From contig OU452228.1 of the NCBI GenBank assembly GCA_911728455.2, positions 5,890,001 through 5,954,000 on the forward strand: 64,000 nucleotides of DNA. Reading direction: 5' to 3'. This document shows positions 33,501-45,600 of the stretch, piece by piece (within the stretch, counting starts at the first letter, position 1; each line of letters opens with the position of its first letter). Source of the stretch: Marthasterias glacialis (taxonomy: Eukaryota; Echinodermata; Asteroidea; Forcipulatida; Asteriidae). The notes under the pieces were generated by a model that saw only the letters and a list, made by a program, of their open reading frames with translations, ran no database searches and was not told where the DNA came from. The position numbers and the translations under genes were made by a program.

Positions 33501-36438
33501 CGTTGCTAAGTCTTGTTTTCACTCTGTTACAGCTTCGTGTACAAAAGTGCCATTAGACAGGCTTTTGAAGCGCATTCGGAGCAGCCCCGCTCCCTGGTGG
33601 TTTCAAGGTGGAAGATGGCCCAGGCTGGCCGGGAAAACCAGATTTTCGGATGCAGGACTATGGCAGCTACCTGCAGGTACAAAAAATTTCTCTCTAGCCC
33701 CATTATTTCTGGAGTTATTGGCCGTGGCGCTGCCGACTTCTTTTTTCGGCGTTTTTTTTTGCTGGCTTCGGTCCAGCACACATGTATAGGGGCCTTTGCT
33801 ATTGTTGACGTACACACAGCATGGCCGTATGCACTGGACATCCTCGGGGTGTCCTCACTCCGCGGTCCTTGGCATCCTCCCTGTTTATCCCGCAGCCCCA
33901 AGACCGGCATTTCTGGAAAGCCCATGAGCAGGGCTTTCCAACAGTGTCAGACTTGTCACTTTCCCGCCATTACTTTGGGAGATAAAGCCGTTGCTAAGTC
34001 TTGTTTTCACTCTGTCACAGCTTCGTGTACAAAAGTGCCATAAGACAGGCTTTTGAAGCGCATTCGGAGCAGCCCCGCTCCCTGGTGGTTTCAAGGTGGA
34101 AGATGGCCCTGGCTGGCCGGGAAAACCAGATTTTCGGATGCAGGACTATGGCAGCTACCTGCAGGTACAAGAAATTTCTCTCTAGCCCCATTATTTCTGG
34201 AGTTATTGGCCGTGGCGCTGCCGACTTCTTTTTTCGGCGTTTTTTTTTGCTGGCTTCAGTCCAGCACACACGTATAGGGGCCTTTGCTATTGTTGACATA
34301 CACACGGCATGGCCGTATGCACTGGACATCCTCGGGGTGTCCTCACTCCGCGGTCCTTGGCATCCTCCCTGTTTATCCCGCAGCCCCAAGACCGGCATTT
34401 CTGGAAAGCCCATGAGCAGGGCTTTCCAACAGTGTCAGACTTTTGACTTTCCCGCCATTACTTTGGGAGATAGAGCCGTTGCTAAGTCTTGTTTTCACTC
34501 TGTCACAGCTTCGTGTACAAAAGTGCCATTAGACAGGCTTTTGAAGTGCATTCGGAGCATCCCCGCTCCCTGGTGGTTTCAAGGTAGAAGATGGCCCTGG
34601 CTGGCCGGGAAAACCAGATTTTCGGATGCAGGACTATAGCAGCTACCTGCAGGTACAAGAAATTTCTCTCTAGCCCCAATATTTCTGGAGTTATTGGCCG
34701 TGGCGCTGCCGACTTCTTTTTTCGGCGTTTTTTTTTGCTGGCTTCGGTCCAGCACACACGTATAGGGGCCTTTGCTATTGTTGACGTACACACAGCATGG
34801 CCTTTTGCACTGGACATCCTCGGGGTGTCCTCACTCCGCGGTCCCTGGCATCCTCTCTGTTTATCCCGCAGCCACAAGACCGGCATTTCTGGAAAGCCCA
34901 TGAGCAGGGCTTTCCAACAGTGTCAGACTTGTCACTTTCCCGCCATTACTTTGGGAGATAGAGCCGTTGCTAAGTCTTGTTTTCACTCTGTTACAGCTTC
35001 GTGTACAAAAGTGCCATTAGACAGGCTTTTGAAGCGCATTCGGAGCAGCCCCGCTCCCTGGTGGTTTCAAGGTGGAAGATGGTCCTTGCTGGCCGGGAAA
35101 ACCAGATTTTCGGATGCAGGACTATGGCAGCTACCTGCAGGTACAAGAAATTTCTCTCTAGCCCCATTATTTCTGGAGTTATTGGCCGTGGCGCTGCCGA
35201 CTTCTGTTTTCGGCGTTTTTTTTTGCTGGCTTCAGACCAGCACACACGTATAGGGGCCTTTGCTATTGTTGACGTACACACAGCATGGCCGTATGCACTG
35301 GACATCCTCGGGGTGTCCTCATCCCGCGGTCCTTGGCATCCACCCTGTTTATTCCGCAGCCAAAAGACCGGCATTTCTGGAAAGCCCATGAGCAGGGCTT
35401 TCCAACAGTGTCAGACTTTTCACTTTCCCGCCATTACTTTGGGAGATAGAGCCGTTGCTAAGTCTTGTTTTCACTCTGTTACAGCTTCGTGTACAAAAGT
35501 GCCATTAGACAGGCTTTTGAAGCGCATTCGGAGCAGCCCCGCTCCCTGGTGGTTTCAAGGTGGAAGATGGCCCTGGCTGGCCGGGAAAACCAGATTTTCG
35601 GATGCAGGACTATGGCAGCTACCTGCTGGTACAAGAAATTTCTCTCTAGCCCCATTATTTCTGGAGTTATTGGCCGTGGCGCTGCCAACTTCTTTTTTCG
35701 GCGTTTTTTTTTTGCTGGCCTCGGTCCAGCACACACGTAGCGGCCTTTGCTATTGTTGACGTACACACAGCATGGCCTTTTGCACTGGACATCCTCGGGG
35801 TGTCCTCACTCCGCGGTCCCTGGCATCCTCCCTGTTTATCCCGCAGCCCCAAGACCGGCATTTTTGGAAAGCCCATGAGCAGGGCTTTCCAACAGTGTCA
35901 GACTTTTGACTTTCCCGCCATTACTTTGGGAGATAGAGCCGTTGCTAAGTCTTGTTTTCACTCTGTTACAGCTTCGTGTACAAAAGTGCCATTAGACAGG
36001 CTTTTGAAGCGCATTCGGAGCAGCCCTGCTCCCTGGTGGTTTCAAGGTGGAAGATGGCCCTGGCTTTCCGGGAAAACCAGATTTTCGGATGCAGGACTAT
36101 GGCAGCTACCTGCAGGTACAAGAAATTTCTCTCTAGCCCCATTATTTCTGGAGTTCTTGGCCGTGGCGCTGCCGACTTCTTTTTTCGGCGTTTTTTTTGC
36201 TGGCTTCAGTCCAGCACACACGTATAGGGGCCTTTGCTATTGTTGACGTACACACGGCATGGCCGTTTGCCCTGGACATCCTCGGGGTGTCTTCACTCCG
36301 CGGTCCCTGGCATCCTCCCTGTTTATCCCGCAGCCCCAAGACCGGCATTTCTTGAAAGCCCATGAGCAGGGCTTTCCAACAGTGTCAGACTTTTGACTTT
36401 CCCGCCATTACTTTGGGAGATAGAGCCGTTGCTAAGTC
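30585..36438 (+). repeat. Segmental duplication A, copy 2 (units 30585-35952)
   Basis: Units start at 30585, 31073, 31561, 32049, 32536, 33024, 33513, 34001, 34489, 34977, 35465 and 35952. Relative to copy 1 there is one extra unit (31073, a CTCCACGG type) and one missing unit (the equivalent of 21319). The 34001 unit has the 5' alleles of 20831 (GCCATAAGACAGG, GACATACACACGG) but TCCTTGG as in 21319, consistent with loss of a monomer by exchange inside the pair. Private changes include CCATAACTTTGG (31040), CCCTCTTTATCC (32905), CATGTATAGG (33781), CCCCAATATTTC (34675), GATGGTCC (35088), TTCAGACCAG (35232) and CATCCACCCTG (35338). Confidence 0.9.
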
Positions 36439-39400
36439 TTGTTTTCACTCTGTTACAGCTTCGTGTACAAAAGTGCCATTAGACAGGCTTTTGAAGCGCA
36501 TTCGGAGCAGCCCCGCTCCCTGGTGGTTTCAAGGTGGAAGATGGCCCTGGCTGGCCGGGAAAACCAGATTTTCGGATGCAGGACTATGGCAGCTACCTGC
36601 AGGTACAAGAAATTTCTCTCTAGCCCCATTATTTCTGGAGTTATTGGCCGTGGCGCTGCCGACTTCTTTTTTCGGCGTTTTTTTTTTGCTGGCTTCAGTC
36701 CAGCACACACGTAAAGGGGCCTTTGCTATTGTTGACGTACACACAGCATGGCCGTATGCACTGGACATCCTCGGGGTGTCCTCACTCCGCGGTCCTTGGC
36801 ATCCTCCCTGTTTATCCCGCAGCCCCAAGACCGGCATTTCTGGAAAGCCCATGAGCAGGGCTTTCCAACAGTGTCAGACTTTTGACTTTCCCGCCATTAC
36901 TTTGGGAGATAGAGCCGTTGCTAAGTCTTGTTTTCACTCTGTTACAGCTTCGTGTACAAAAGTGCCATTAGACAGGCTTTTGAAGCGCATTCGGAGCAGC
37001 CCTGCTCCCTGGTGGTTTCAAGGTGGAAGATGGCCCTGGCTTTCCGGGAAAACCAGATTTTCGGATGCAGGACTATGGCAGCTACCTGCAGGTACAAGAA
37101 ATTTCTCTCTAGACCCATTATTTCTGGAGTTCTTGGCCGTGGCGCTGCCGACTTCTTTTTTCGGCGTTTTTTTTGCTGGCTTCAGTCCAGCACACACGTA
37201 TAGGGGCCTTTGCTATTGTTGACGTACACACGGCATGGCCGTTTGCCCTGGACATCCTCGGGGTGTCTTCACTCCGCGGTCCCTGGCATCCTCCCTGTTT
37301 ATCCCGCAGCCCCAAGACCGGCATTTCTTGAAAGCCCATGAGCAGGGCTTTCCAACAGTGTCAGACTTTTGACTTTCCCGCCATTACTTTGGGAGATAGA
37401 GCCGTTGCTAAGTCTTGTTTTCACTCTGTTACAGCTTCGTGTACAAAAGTGCCATTAGACAGGCTTTTGAAGCGCATTCGGAGCAGCCCCGCTCCCTGGT
37501 GGTTTCAAGGTGGAAGATGGCCCTGGCTGGCCGGGAAAACCAGATTTTCGGATGCAGGACTATGGCAGCTACCTGCAGGTACAAGAAATTTCTCTCTAGC
37601 CCCATTATTTCTGGAGTTATTGGCCGTGGCGCTGCCGACTTCTTTTTTCGGCGTTTTTTTTTGCTGGCTTCAGTCCAGCACACACGTAAAGGGGCCTTTG
37701 CTATTGTTGACGTACACACAGCATGGCCGTATGCACTGGACATCCTCGGGGTGTCCTCACTCCGCGGTCCTTGGCATCCTCCCTGTTTATCCCGCAGCCC
37801 CAAGACCGGCATTTCTGGAAAGCCCATGAGCAGGGCTTTCCAACAGTGTCAGACTTTTCACTTTCCCGCCATTACTTTGGGAGATAGAGCCGTTGCTAAG
37901 TCTTGTTTTCACTCTGTCACAGCTTCGTGTACAAAAGTGCCATTAGACAGGCTTTTGAAGTGCATTCGGAGCAGCCCCGCTCCCTGGTGGTTTCAAGGTA
38001 GAAGATGGCCCTGGCTGGCCGGGAAAACCAGATTTTCGGATGCAGGACTATAGCAGCTACCTGCAGGTACAAGAAATTTCTCTCTAGCCCCATTATTTCT
38101 GGAGTTATTGGCCGTGGCGCTGCCGACTTCTTTTTTCGGCGTTTTTTTTTGCTGGCTTCGGTCCAGCACACACGTATAGGGGCCTTTGCTATTGTTGACG
38201 TACACACAGCATGGCCTTTTGCACTGGACATCCTCGGGGTGTCCTCACTCCGCGGTCCCTGGCATCCTCTCTGTTTATCCCGCAGCCACAAGACCGGCAT
38301 TTCTGGAAAGCCCATGAGCAGGGCTTTCCAACAGTGTCAGACTTTTGACTTTCCCGCCATTACTTTGGGAGATAGAGCCGTTGCTAAGTCTTGTTTTCAC
38401 TCTGTTACAGCTTCGTGTACAAAAGTGCCATTAGACAGGCTTTTGAAGCGCATTCGGAGCAGCCCTGCTCCCTGGTGGTTTCAAGGTGGAAGATGGCCCT
38501 GGCTTTCCGGGAAAACCAGATTTTCGGATGCAGGACTATGGCAGCTACCTGCAGGTACAAGAAATTTCTCTCTAGACCCATTATTTCTGGAGTTCTTGGC
38601 CGTGGCGCTGCCGACTTCTTTTTTCGGCGTTTTTTTTGCTGGCTTCAGTCCAGCACACACGTATAGGGGCCTTTGCTATTGTTGACGTACACACGGCATG
38701 GCCGTTTGCCCTGGACATCCTCGGGGTGTCTTCACTCCGCGGTCCCTGGCATCCTCCCTGTTTATCCCGCAGCCCCAAGACCGGCATTTCTTGAAAGCCC
38801 ATGAGCAGGGCTTTCCAACAGTGTCAGACTTTTGACTTTCCCGCCATTACTTTGGGAGATAGAGCCGTTGCTAAGTCTTGTTTTCACTCTGTTACAGCTT
38901 CGTGTACAAAAGTGCCATTAGACAGGCTTTTGAAGCGCATTCGGAGCAGCCCCGCTCCCTGGTGGTTTCAAGGTGGAAGATGGCCTTGGCTGGCCGGGAA
39001 AACCAGATTTTCGGATGCAGGACTATGGCAGCTACCTGCAGGTACAAGAAATTTCTCTCTAGCCCCATTATTTGTGGAGTTATTGGCCGTGGCGCTGCCG
39101 ACTTCTTTTTTCGGCGTTTTTTTTTGCTGGCTTCAGTCCAGCACACACGTATAGGGGCCTTTGCTATTGTTGACGTACACACAGCATGGCCGTATGCACT
39201 GGACATCCTCGGGGTGTCCTCACTCCGCGGTCCTTGGCATCCTCCCTGTTTATCCCGCAGCCCCAAGACCGGCATTTCTGGAAAGCCCATGAGCAGGGCT
39301 TTCCAACAGTGTCAGACTTTTGACTTTCCCGCCATTACTTTGGGAGATAGAGCCGTTGCTAAGTCTTGTTTTCACTCTGTCACAGCTTCGTGTACAAAAG

Positions 39401-40659
39401 TGCCATTAGACAGGCTTTTGAAGTGCATTCGGAGCAGCCCCGCTCCCTGGTGGTTTCAAGGTAGAAGATGGCCCTGGCTGGCCGGGAAAACCAGATTTTC
39501 GGATGCAGGACTATAGCAGCTACCTGCAGGTACAAGAAATTTCTCTCTAGCCCCATTATTTCTGGAGTTCTTGGCCGTGGCGCTGCCGACTTCTTTTTTC
39601 GGCGTTTTTTTTTGCTGGCTTCGGTCCAGCACACACGTATAGGGGCCTTTGCTATTGTTGACGTACACACAGCATGGCCTTTTGCACTGGACATCCTCGG
39701 GGTGTCCTCACTCCGCGGTCCCTGGCATCCTCTCTGTTTATCCCGCAGCCACAAGACCGGCATTTCTGGAAAGCCCATGAGCAGGGCTTTCCAACAGTGT
39801 CAGACTTTTGACTTTCCCGCCATTACTTTGGGAGATAGAGCCGTTGCTAAGTCTTGTTTTCACTCTGTTACAGCTTCGTGTACAAAAGTGCCATTAGACA
39901 GGCTTTTGAAGCGCATTCGGAGCAGCCCCGCTCCCTGGTGGTTTCAAGGTGGAAGATGGCCCTGGCTGGCCGGGAAAACCAGATTTTCGGATGCAGGACT
40001 ATGGCAGCTACCTGCAGGTACAAGAAATTTCTCTCTAGCCCCATTATTTGTGGAGTTATTGGCCGTGGCGCTGCCGACTTCTTTTTTCGGCGTTTTTTTT
40101 TGCTGGCTTCAGTCCAGCACACACGTATAGGGGCCTTTGCTATTGTTGACGTACACACAGCATGGCCGTATGCACTGGACATCCTCGGGGTGTCCTCACT
40201 CCGCGGTCCTTGGCATCCTCCCTGTTTATCCCGCAGCCCCAAGACCGGCATTTCTGGAAAGCCCATGAGCAGGGCTTTCCAACAGTGTCAGACTTTTGAC
40301 TTTCCCGCCATTACTTTGGGAGATAGAGCCGTTGCTAAGTCTTGTTTTCACTCTGTCACAGCTTCGTGTACAAAAGTGCCATTAGACAGGCTTTTGAAGT
40401 GCATTCGGAGCAGCCCCGCTCCCTGGTGGTTTCAAGGTAGAAGATGGCCCTGGCTGGCCGGGAAAACCAGATTTTCGGATGCAGGACTATAGCAGCTACC
40501 TGCAGGTACAAGAAATTTCTCTCTAGCCCCATTATTTCTGGAGTTATTGGCCGTGGCGCTGCCGACTTCTTTTTTCGGCGTTTTTTTTTGCTGGCTTCGG
40601 TCCAGCACACACGTATAGGGGCCTTTGCTATTGTTGACGTACACACAGCATGGCCTTTT
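35952..40659 (+). repeat. Alternating two/three-monomer units (35952-40342)
   Basis: Units start at 35952, 36439, 36928, 37415, 37903, 38391, 38878, 39366, 39854 and 40342. The TTCTTGAAAGCCC unit recurs at 35952, 36928 and 38391 (shifts 976 and 1463). The CACGTAAAGGGG unit recurs at 36439 and 37415. ATTTGTGGAGTT recurs at 38878 and 39854. A recognisable type with TCACAGC, GTGCATTC, GGTAGAAG, CTATAGCAG, GCCTTTTGC, CCTCTCTG and GCCACAAG recurs at 37903, 39366 and 40342, and also at 21807 and 34489. The last stretch therefore alternates two types with a 976-bp period. GTTCTTGGCCGTGG (G-to-C form of ATTGG) occurs in several units. Confidence 0.88.
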
Positions 40660-42603
40660 GCACTGGACATCCTCGGGGTGTCCTCACTCCGCGGTCCCTG
40701 GCATCCTCTCTGTTTATCCCGCAGCCACAAGACCGGCATTTCTGGAAAGCCCATGAGCAGGGCTTTCCAACAGTGTCAGACTTTTGACTTTCCCGCCATT
40801 ACTTTGGGAGATAGAGCCGTTGCTAAGTCTTGTTTTCACTCTGTTACAGCTTCGTGTACAAAAGTGCCATTAGACAGGCTTTTGAAGCGCATTCGGAGCA
40901 GCCCCGCTCCCTGGTGGTTTCAAGGTGGAAGATGGCCCTGGCTGGCCGGGAAAACCAGATTTTCGGATGCAGGACTATGGCAGCTACCTGCAGGTACAAG
41001 AAATTTCTCTCTAGACCCATTATTTCTTGAGTTATTGGCCGTGGCGCTGCCGACTTCTGTTTTCGGCGGTTTTTTTTGCTGGCTTCAGTCCAGCACACAC
41101 GTATAGGGGCCTTTGCTATTGTTGACGTACACACAGCATGGCCGTATGCACTGGACATCCTCGGGGTGTCCTCATCCCGCGGTCCTTGGCATCCTCCCTG
41201 TTTATTCCGCAGCCCAAAGACTGGCATTTCTGGAAAGCCCATGAGCAGGGCTTTCCAACAGTGTCAGACTTGTCACTTTCCCGCCATTACTTTGGGAGAT
41301 AGAGCCGTTGCTAAGTCTTGTTTTCACTCTGTTACAGCTTCGTGTACAAAAGTGCCATTAGACAGGCTTTTGAAGCGCATTCGGAGCAGCCCCGCTCCCT
41401 GGTGGTTTCAAGGTGGAAGATGGCCCTGGCTGGCCGTTAAAACCAGATTTTCGGATGCAGGACTATGGCAGCTACCTGCTGGTACAAGAAATTTCTCTCT
41501 AGCCCCATTATTTCTGGAGTTATTGGCCGTGGCGCTGCCAACTTTTTTCGGCGTTTTTTTTTTGCTGGCCTCGGTCCAGCACACACGTAGCGGCCTTTGC
41601 TATTGTTGACGTACACACAGCATGGCCTTTTGCACTGGACATCCTCGGGGTGTCCTCACTCCGCGGTCCCTGGCATCCTCTCTGTTTATCCCGCAGCCAC
41701 AAGATCGGCATTTCTGGAAAGCCCATGAGCAGGGCTTTCCAACAGTGTCAGACTTTTGACTTTCCCGCCATTACTTTGGGAGATAGAGCCGTTGCTAAGT
41801 CTTGTTTTCACTCTGTTACAGCTTCGTGTACAAAAGTGCCATTAGACAGGCTTTTGAAGCGCATTCGGAGCAGCCCCGCTCCCTGGTGGTTTCAAGGTGG
41901 AAGATGGCCCTGGCTGGCCGGGAAAACCAGATTTTCGGATGCAGGACTATGGCAGCTACCTGCAGGTACAAGAAATTTCTCTCTAGACCCATTATTTCTT
42001 GAGTTATTGGCCGTGGCGCTGCCGACTTCTGTTTTCGGCGGTTTTTTTTGCTGGCTTCAGTCCAGCACACACGTATAGGGGCCTTTGCTATTGTTGACGT
42101 ACACACAGCATGGCCGTATGCACTGGACATCCTCGGGGTGTCCTCATCCCGCGGTCCTTGGCATCCTCCCTGTTTATTCCGCAGCCCAAAGACTGGCATT
42201 TCTGGAAAGCCCATGAGCAGGGCTTTCCAACAGTGTCAGACTTGTCACTTTCCCGCCATTACTTTGGGAGATAGAGCCGTTGCTAAGTCTTGTTTTCACT
42301 CTGTTACAGCTTCGTGTACAAAAGTGCCATTAGACAGGCTTTTGAAGCGCATTCGGAGCAGCCCCGCTCCCTGGTGGTTTCAAGGTGGAAGATGGCCCTG
42401 GCTGGCCGTTAAAACCAGATTTTCGGATGCAGGACTATGGCAGCTACCTGCTGGTACAAGAAATTTCTCTCTAGCCCCATTATTTCTGGAGTTATTGGCC
42501 GTGGCGCTGCCAACTTTTTTCGGCGTTTTTTTTTTGCTGGCCTCGGTCCAGCACACACGTAGCGGCCTTTGCTATTGTTGACGTACACACAGCATGGCCT
42601 TTT
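40660..42603 (+). repeat. Tandem two-monomer higher-order repeat, period 972 bp
   Basis: Units 40830 plus 41318 repeat as 41802 plus 42290 with an exact 972-bp shift. Shared markers include GCCACAAGA before the first unit, CTCTAGACCC, TTTCTTGAGTT, CTGTTTTCGGCGG followed by T8, CATCCCGCGG, AGACTGGCATTT, GCCGTTAAAA (41436, 42408), CTGCTGGTAC and the 3-bp-deleted AACTTTTTTCGG. Copies begin and end within a monomer: the downstream flanks differ (CCTCTCTG with GCCACAAGATCGG versus CCTCCCTG with GCAGACCCAAG). No other internal difference was noticed, which suggests a very recent event or an assembly expansion. Confidence 0.9.
41318..41801 (+). repeat. Short 484-bp monomer, TAGCGG type with 3-bp deletion
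   Basis: This unit has T10 but lacks 2 bp at TAGCGG (41588) and 3 bp in the first T-run (GCCAACTTTTTTCGG instead of GCCAACTTCTTTTTTCGG). It has also lost its PstI site (CTGCTG). Its twin is 42290-42773. The 3-bp loss is found only in these two units, so it arose before the 972-bp duplication and after the family CTGCTGGTAC / GCCGTTAAAA (22783, 25222, 45216) had formed. Confidence 0.93.
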
Positions 42604-45600
42604 GCACTGGACATCCTCGGGGTGTCCTCACTCCGCGGTCCCTGGCATCCTCCCTGTTTATCCCGCAGACCCAAGACCGGCATTTCTGGAAAGCCCATGA
42701 GCAGGGCTTTCCAACAGTGTCAGACTTTTGACTTTCCCGCCATTACTTTGGGAGATAGAGCCGTTGCTAAGTCTTGTTTTCACTCTGTTACAGCTTCGTG
42801 TACAAAAGTGCCATTAGACAGGCTTTTGAAGCGCATTCGGAGCAGCCCTGCTCCCTGGTGGTTTCAAGGTGGAAGATGGCCCTGGCTGGCCGGGAAAACC
42901 AGATTTTCGGATGCAGGACTATGGCAGCTACCTGCAGGTACAAGAAATTTCTCTCTAGCCCCATTATTTCTGGAGTTATTGGCCGTGGCGCTGCCGACCT
43001 CTTTTTTCGGCGTTTTTTTTGCTGGCTTCAGTCCAGCACACACGTATAGGGGCCTTTGCTATTGTTGACGTACACACGGCATGGCCGTTTGCCCTGGACA
43101 TCCTCGGGGTGTCTTCACTCCGCGGTCCCTGGCATCCTCCCTGTTTATCGCGCAGCCCCAAGACCGGCATTTCTGGAAAGCCCATGAGCAGGGCTTTCCA
43201 ACAGTGTCAGACTTTTGACTTTCCCGCCATTACTTTGGGAGATAGAGCCGTTGCTAAGTCTTGTTTTCACTCTGTTACAGCTTCGTGTACAAAAGTGCCA
43301 TTAGACAGGCTTTTGAAGCGCATTCGGAGCAGCCCCGCTCCCTGGTGGTTTCAAGGTGGAAGATGGCCCTGGCTGGCCGGGAAAACCAGATTTTCGGATG
43401 CAGGACTATGGCAGCTACCTGCAGGTACAAGAAATTTCTCTCTAGCCCCATTATTTCTGGAGTTATTGGCCGTGGCGCTGCCGACTTCTTCTTTCGGCGT
43501 TTTTTTTTGCTGGCTTCAGTCCAGCACACACGTATAGGGGCCTTTGCTATTGTTGACGTACACACAGCATGGCCGTATGCACTGGACATCCTCGGGGTGT
43601 CCTCACTCCACGGTCCTTGGCATCCTCCCTGTTTATCCCGCAGCCCCAAGACCGGCATTTCTGGAAAGCCCATGAGCAGGGCTTTCCAACAGTGTCAGAC
43701 TTTTGACTTTCCCGCCATTACTTTGGGAGATAGAGCCGTTGCTAAGTCTTGTTTTCACTCTGTTACAGCTTCGTGTACAAACGTGCCATTAGACAGGCTT
43801 TTGAAGCGCATTCGGAGCAGCCCCGCTCCCTGGTAGTTTCAAGGTGGAAGATGGCCCTGGCTTGCCGGGAAAACCAGATTTTTGGATGCAGGACTATGGC
43901 AGCTACCTGCAGGTACAAGAAATTTCTCTCTAGCCCCATTATTTCTGGAGTTATTGGCCGTGGCGCTGCCGACTTCTGTTTTCGGCGTTTTTTTTTTGCT
44001 GGCTTCAGTCCAGCACACACGTATAGGGGCCTTTGCTATTGTTGACGTACACACAGCATGGCCGTATGCACTGGACATCCTCGGGGTGTCCTCACTCCGC
44101 GGTCCTTGGCATCCTCCCTGTTTATCCCGCAGCCCCAAGACCGGCATTTCTGGAAAGCCCATGAGCAGGGCTTTCCAACAGTGTCAGACTTGTCACTTTC
44201 CCGCCATTACTTTGGGAGATAGAGCCGTTGCTAAGTCTTGTTTTCACTCTGTGACAGCTTCGTGTAAAAAAGTGCCATTAGACAGGCTTTTGAAGCGCAT
44301 TCGGAGCAGCCCCGCTCTCTGGTGGTTTCAAGGTGGAAGATGGCCCTGGCTGGCCGGGAAAACCAGATTTTCGGATGCAGGACTATGGCAGCTACCTGCA
44401 GGTACAAGAAATTTCTCTCCAGCCCCATTATTTCTGGAGTTATTGGCCGTGGTGCTGCCGACTTCTTTTTTCGGCGTTTTTTTTTTGCTGGCTTCAGTCC
44501 AGCACACACGTATAGGGGCCTTAGCTATTGTTGACGTACACATAGCATGGCCGTATGCACTGGACATCCTCGGGGTGTACTCACTCCGCGGTCCTTGGCA
44601 TCCTCCCTGTTTATCCCGCAGCCCCAAGACCGGCATTTCTGGAAAGCCCATGAGCAGGGCTTTCCAACAGTGTCAGACTTGTCACTTTCCCGCCATTACT
44701 TTGGGAGATAGAGCCGTTGCTAAGTCTTGTTTTCACTCTGTGACAGCTTCGTGTACAAAAGTGCCATTAGACAGGCTTTTGAAGTGCATTCGGAGCAGCC
44801 CCGCTCTCTGGTGGTTTCAAGGTGGAAGATGGCCCTGGCTGGCCGGGAAAACCAGATTTTCGGATGCAGGACTATGGCAGCTACCTGCAGGTACAAGAAA
44901 TTTCTCTCCAGCCCCATTATTTCTGGAGTTATTGGCCGTGGTGCTGCCGACTTCTTTTTTCGGCGTTTTTTTTTTGCTGGCTTCAGTCCAGCACACACGT
45001 ATAGGGGCCTTTGCTATTGTTGACGTACACACAGCATGGCCGTATGCACTGGACATCCTCGGGGTGTCCTCATCCCGCGGTCCTTGGCATCCTCCCTGTT
45101 TATTCCGCAGCCCAAAGACCGGCATTTCTGGAAAGCCCATGAGCAGGGCTTTCCAACAGTGTCAGACTTGTCACTTTCCCGCCATTACTTTGGGAGATAG
45201 AGCCGTTGCTAAGTCTTGTTTTCACTCTGTTACAGCTTCGTGTACAAAAGTGCCATTAGACTGGCTTTTGAAGCGCATTCGGAGCAGCCCCGCTCCCTGG
45301 TGGTTTCAAGGTGGAAGATGGCCCTGGCTGGCCGTTAAAACCAGATTTTCGGATGCAGGACTATGGCAGCTACCTGCTGGTACAAGAAATTTCTCTCTAG
45401 CCCCATTATTTCTGGAGTTATTGGCCGTGGCGCTGCCAACTTCTTTTTTCGGCGTTTTTTTTTTGCTGGCCTCGGTCCAGCACACACGTAGCGGCCTTTG
45501 CTATTGTTGACGTACACACAGCATGGCCTTTTGCACTGGACATCCTCGGGGTGTCCTCACTCCGCGGTCCCTGGCATCCTCCCTGTTTATCCCGCAGCCC

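Noticed and set aside
32491-33789. Forward open frame of 432 codons as a gene
   Set aside because: Same cause: stop-poor monomers read through in frame combinations set by T-run length and a 1-bp deletion. There is no independent coding evidence.
43882-45510. Forward open frame of 542 codons as a gene
   Set aside because: It spans three satellite units and exists only because three consecutive units have T10 (489 bp). There is no recognisable domain, the peptide is a repeat of the monomer translation, and equivalent frames elsewhere carry stops or frameshifts.
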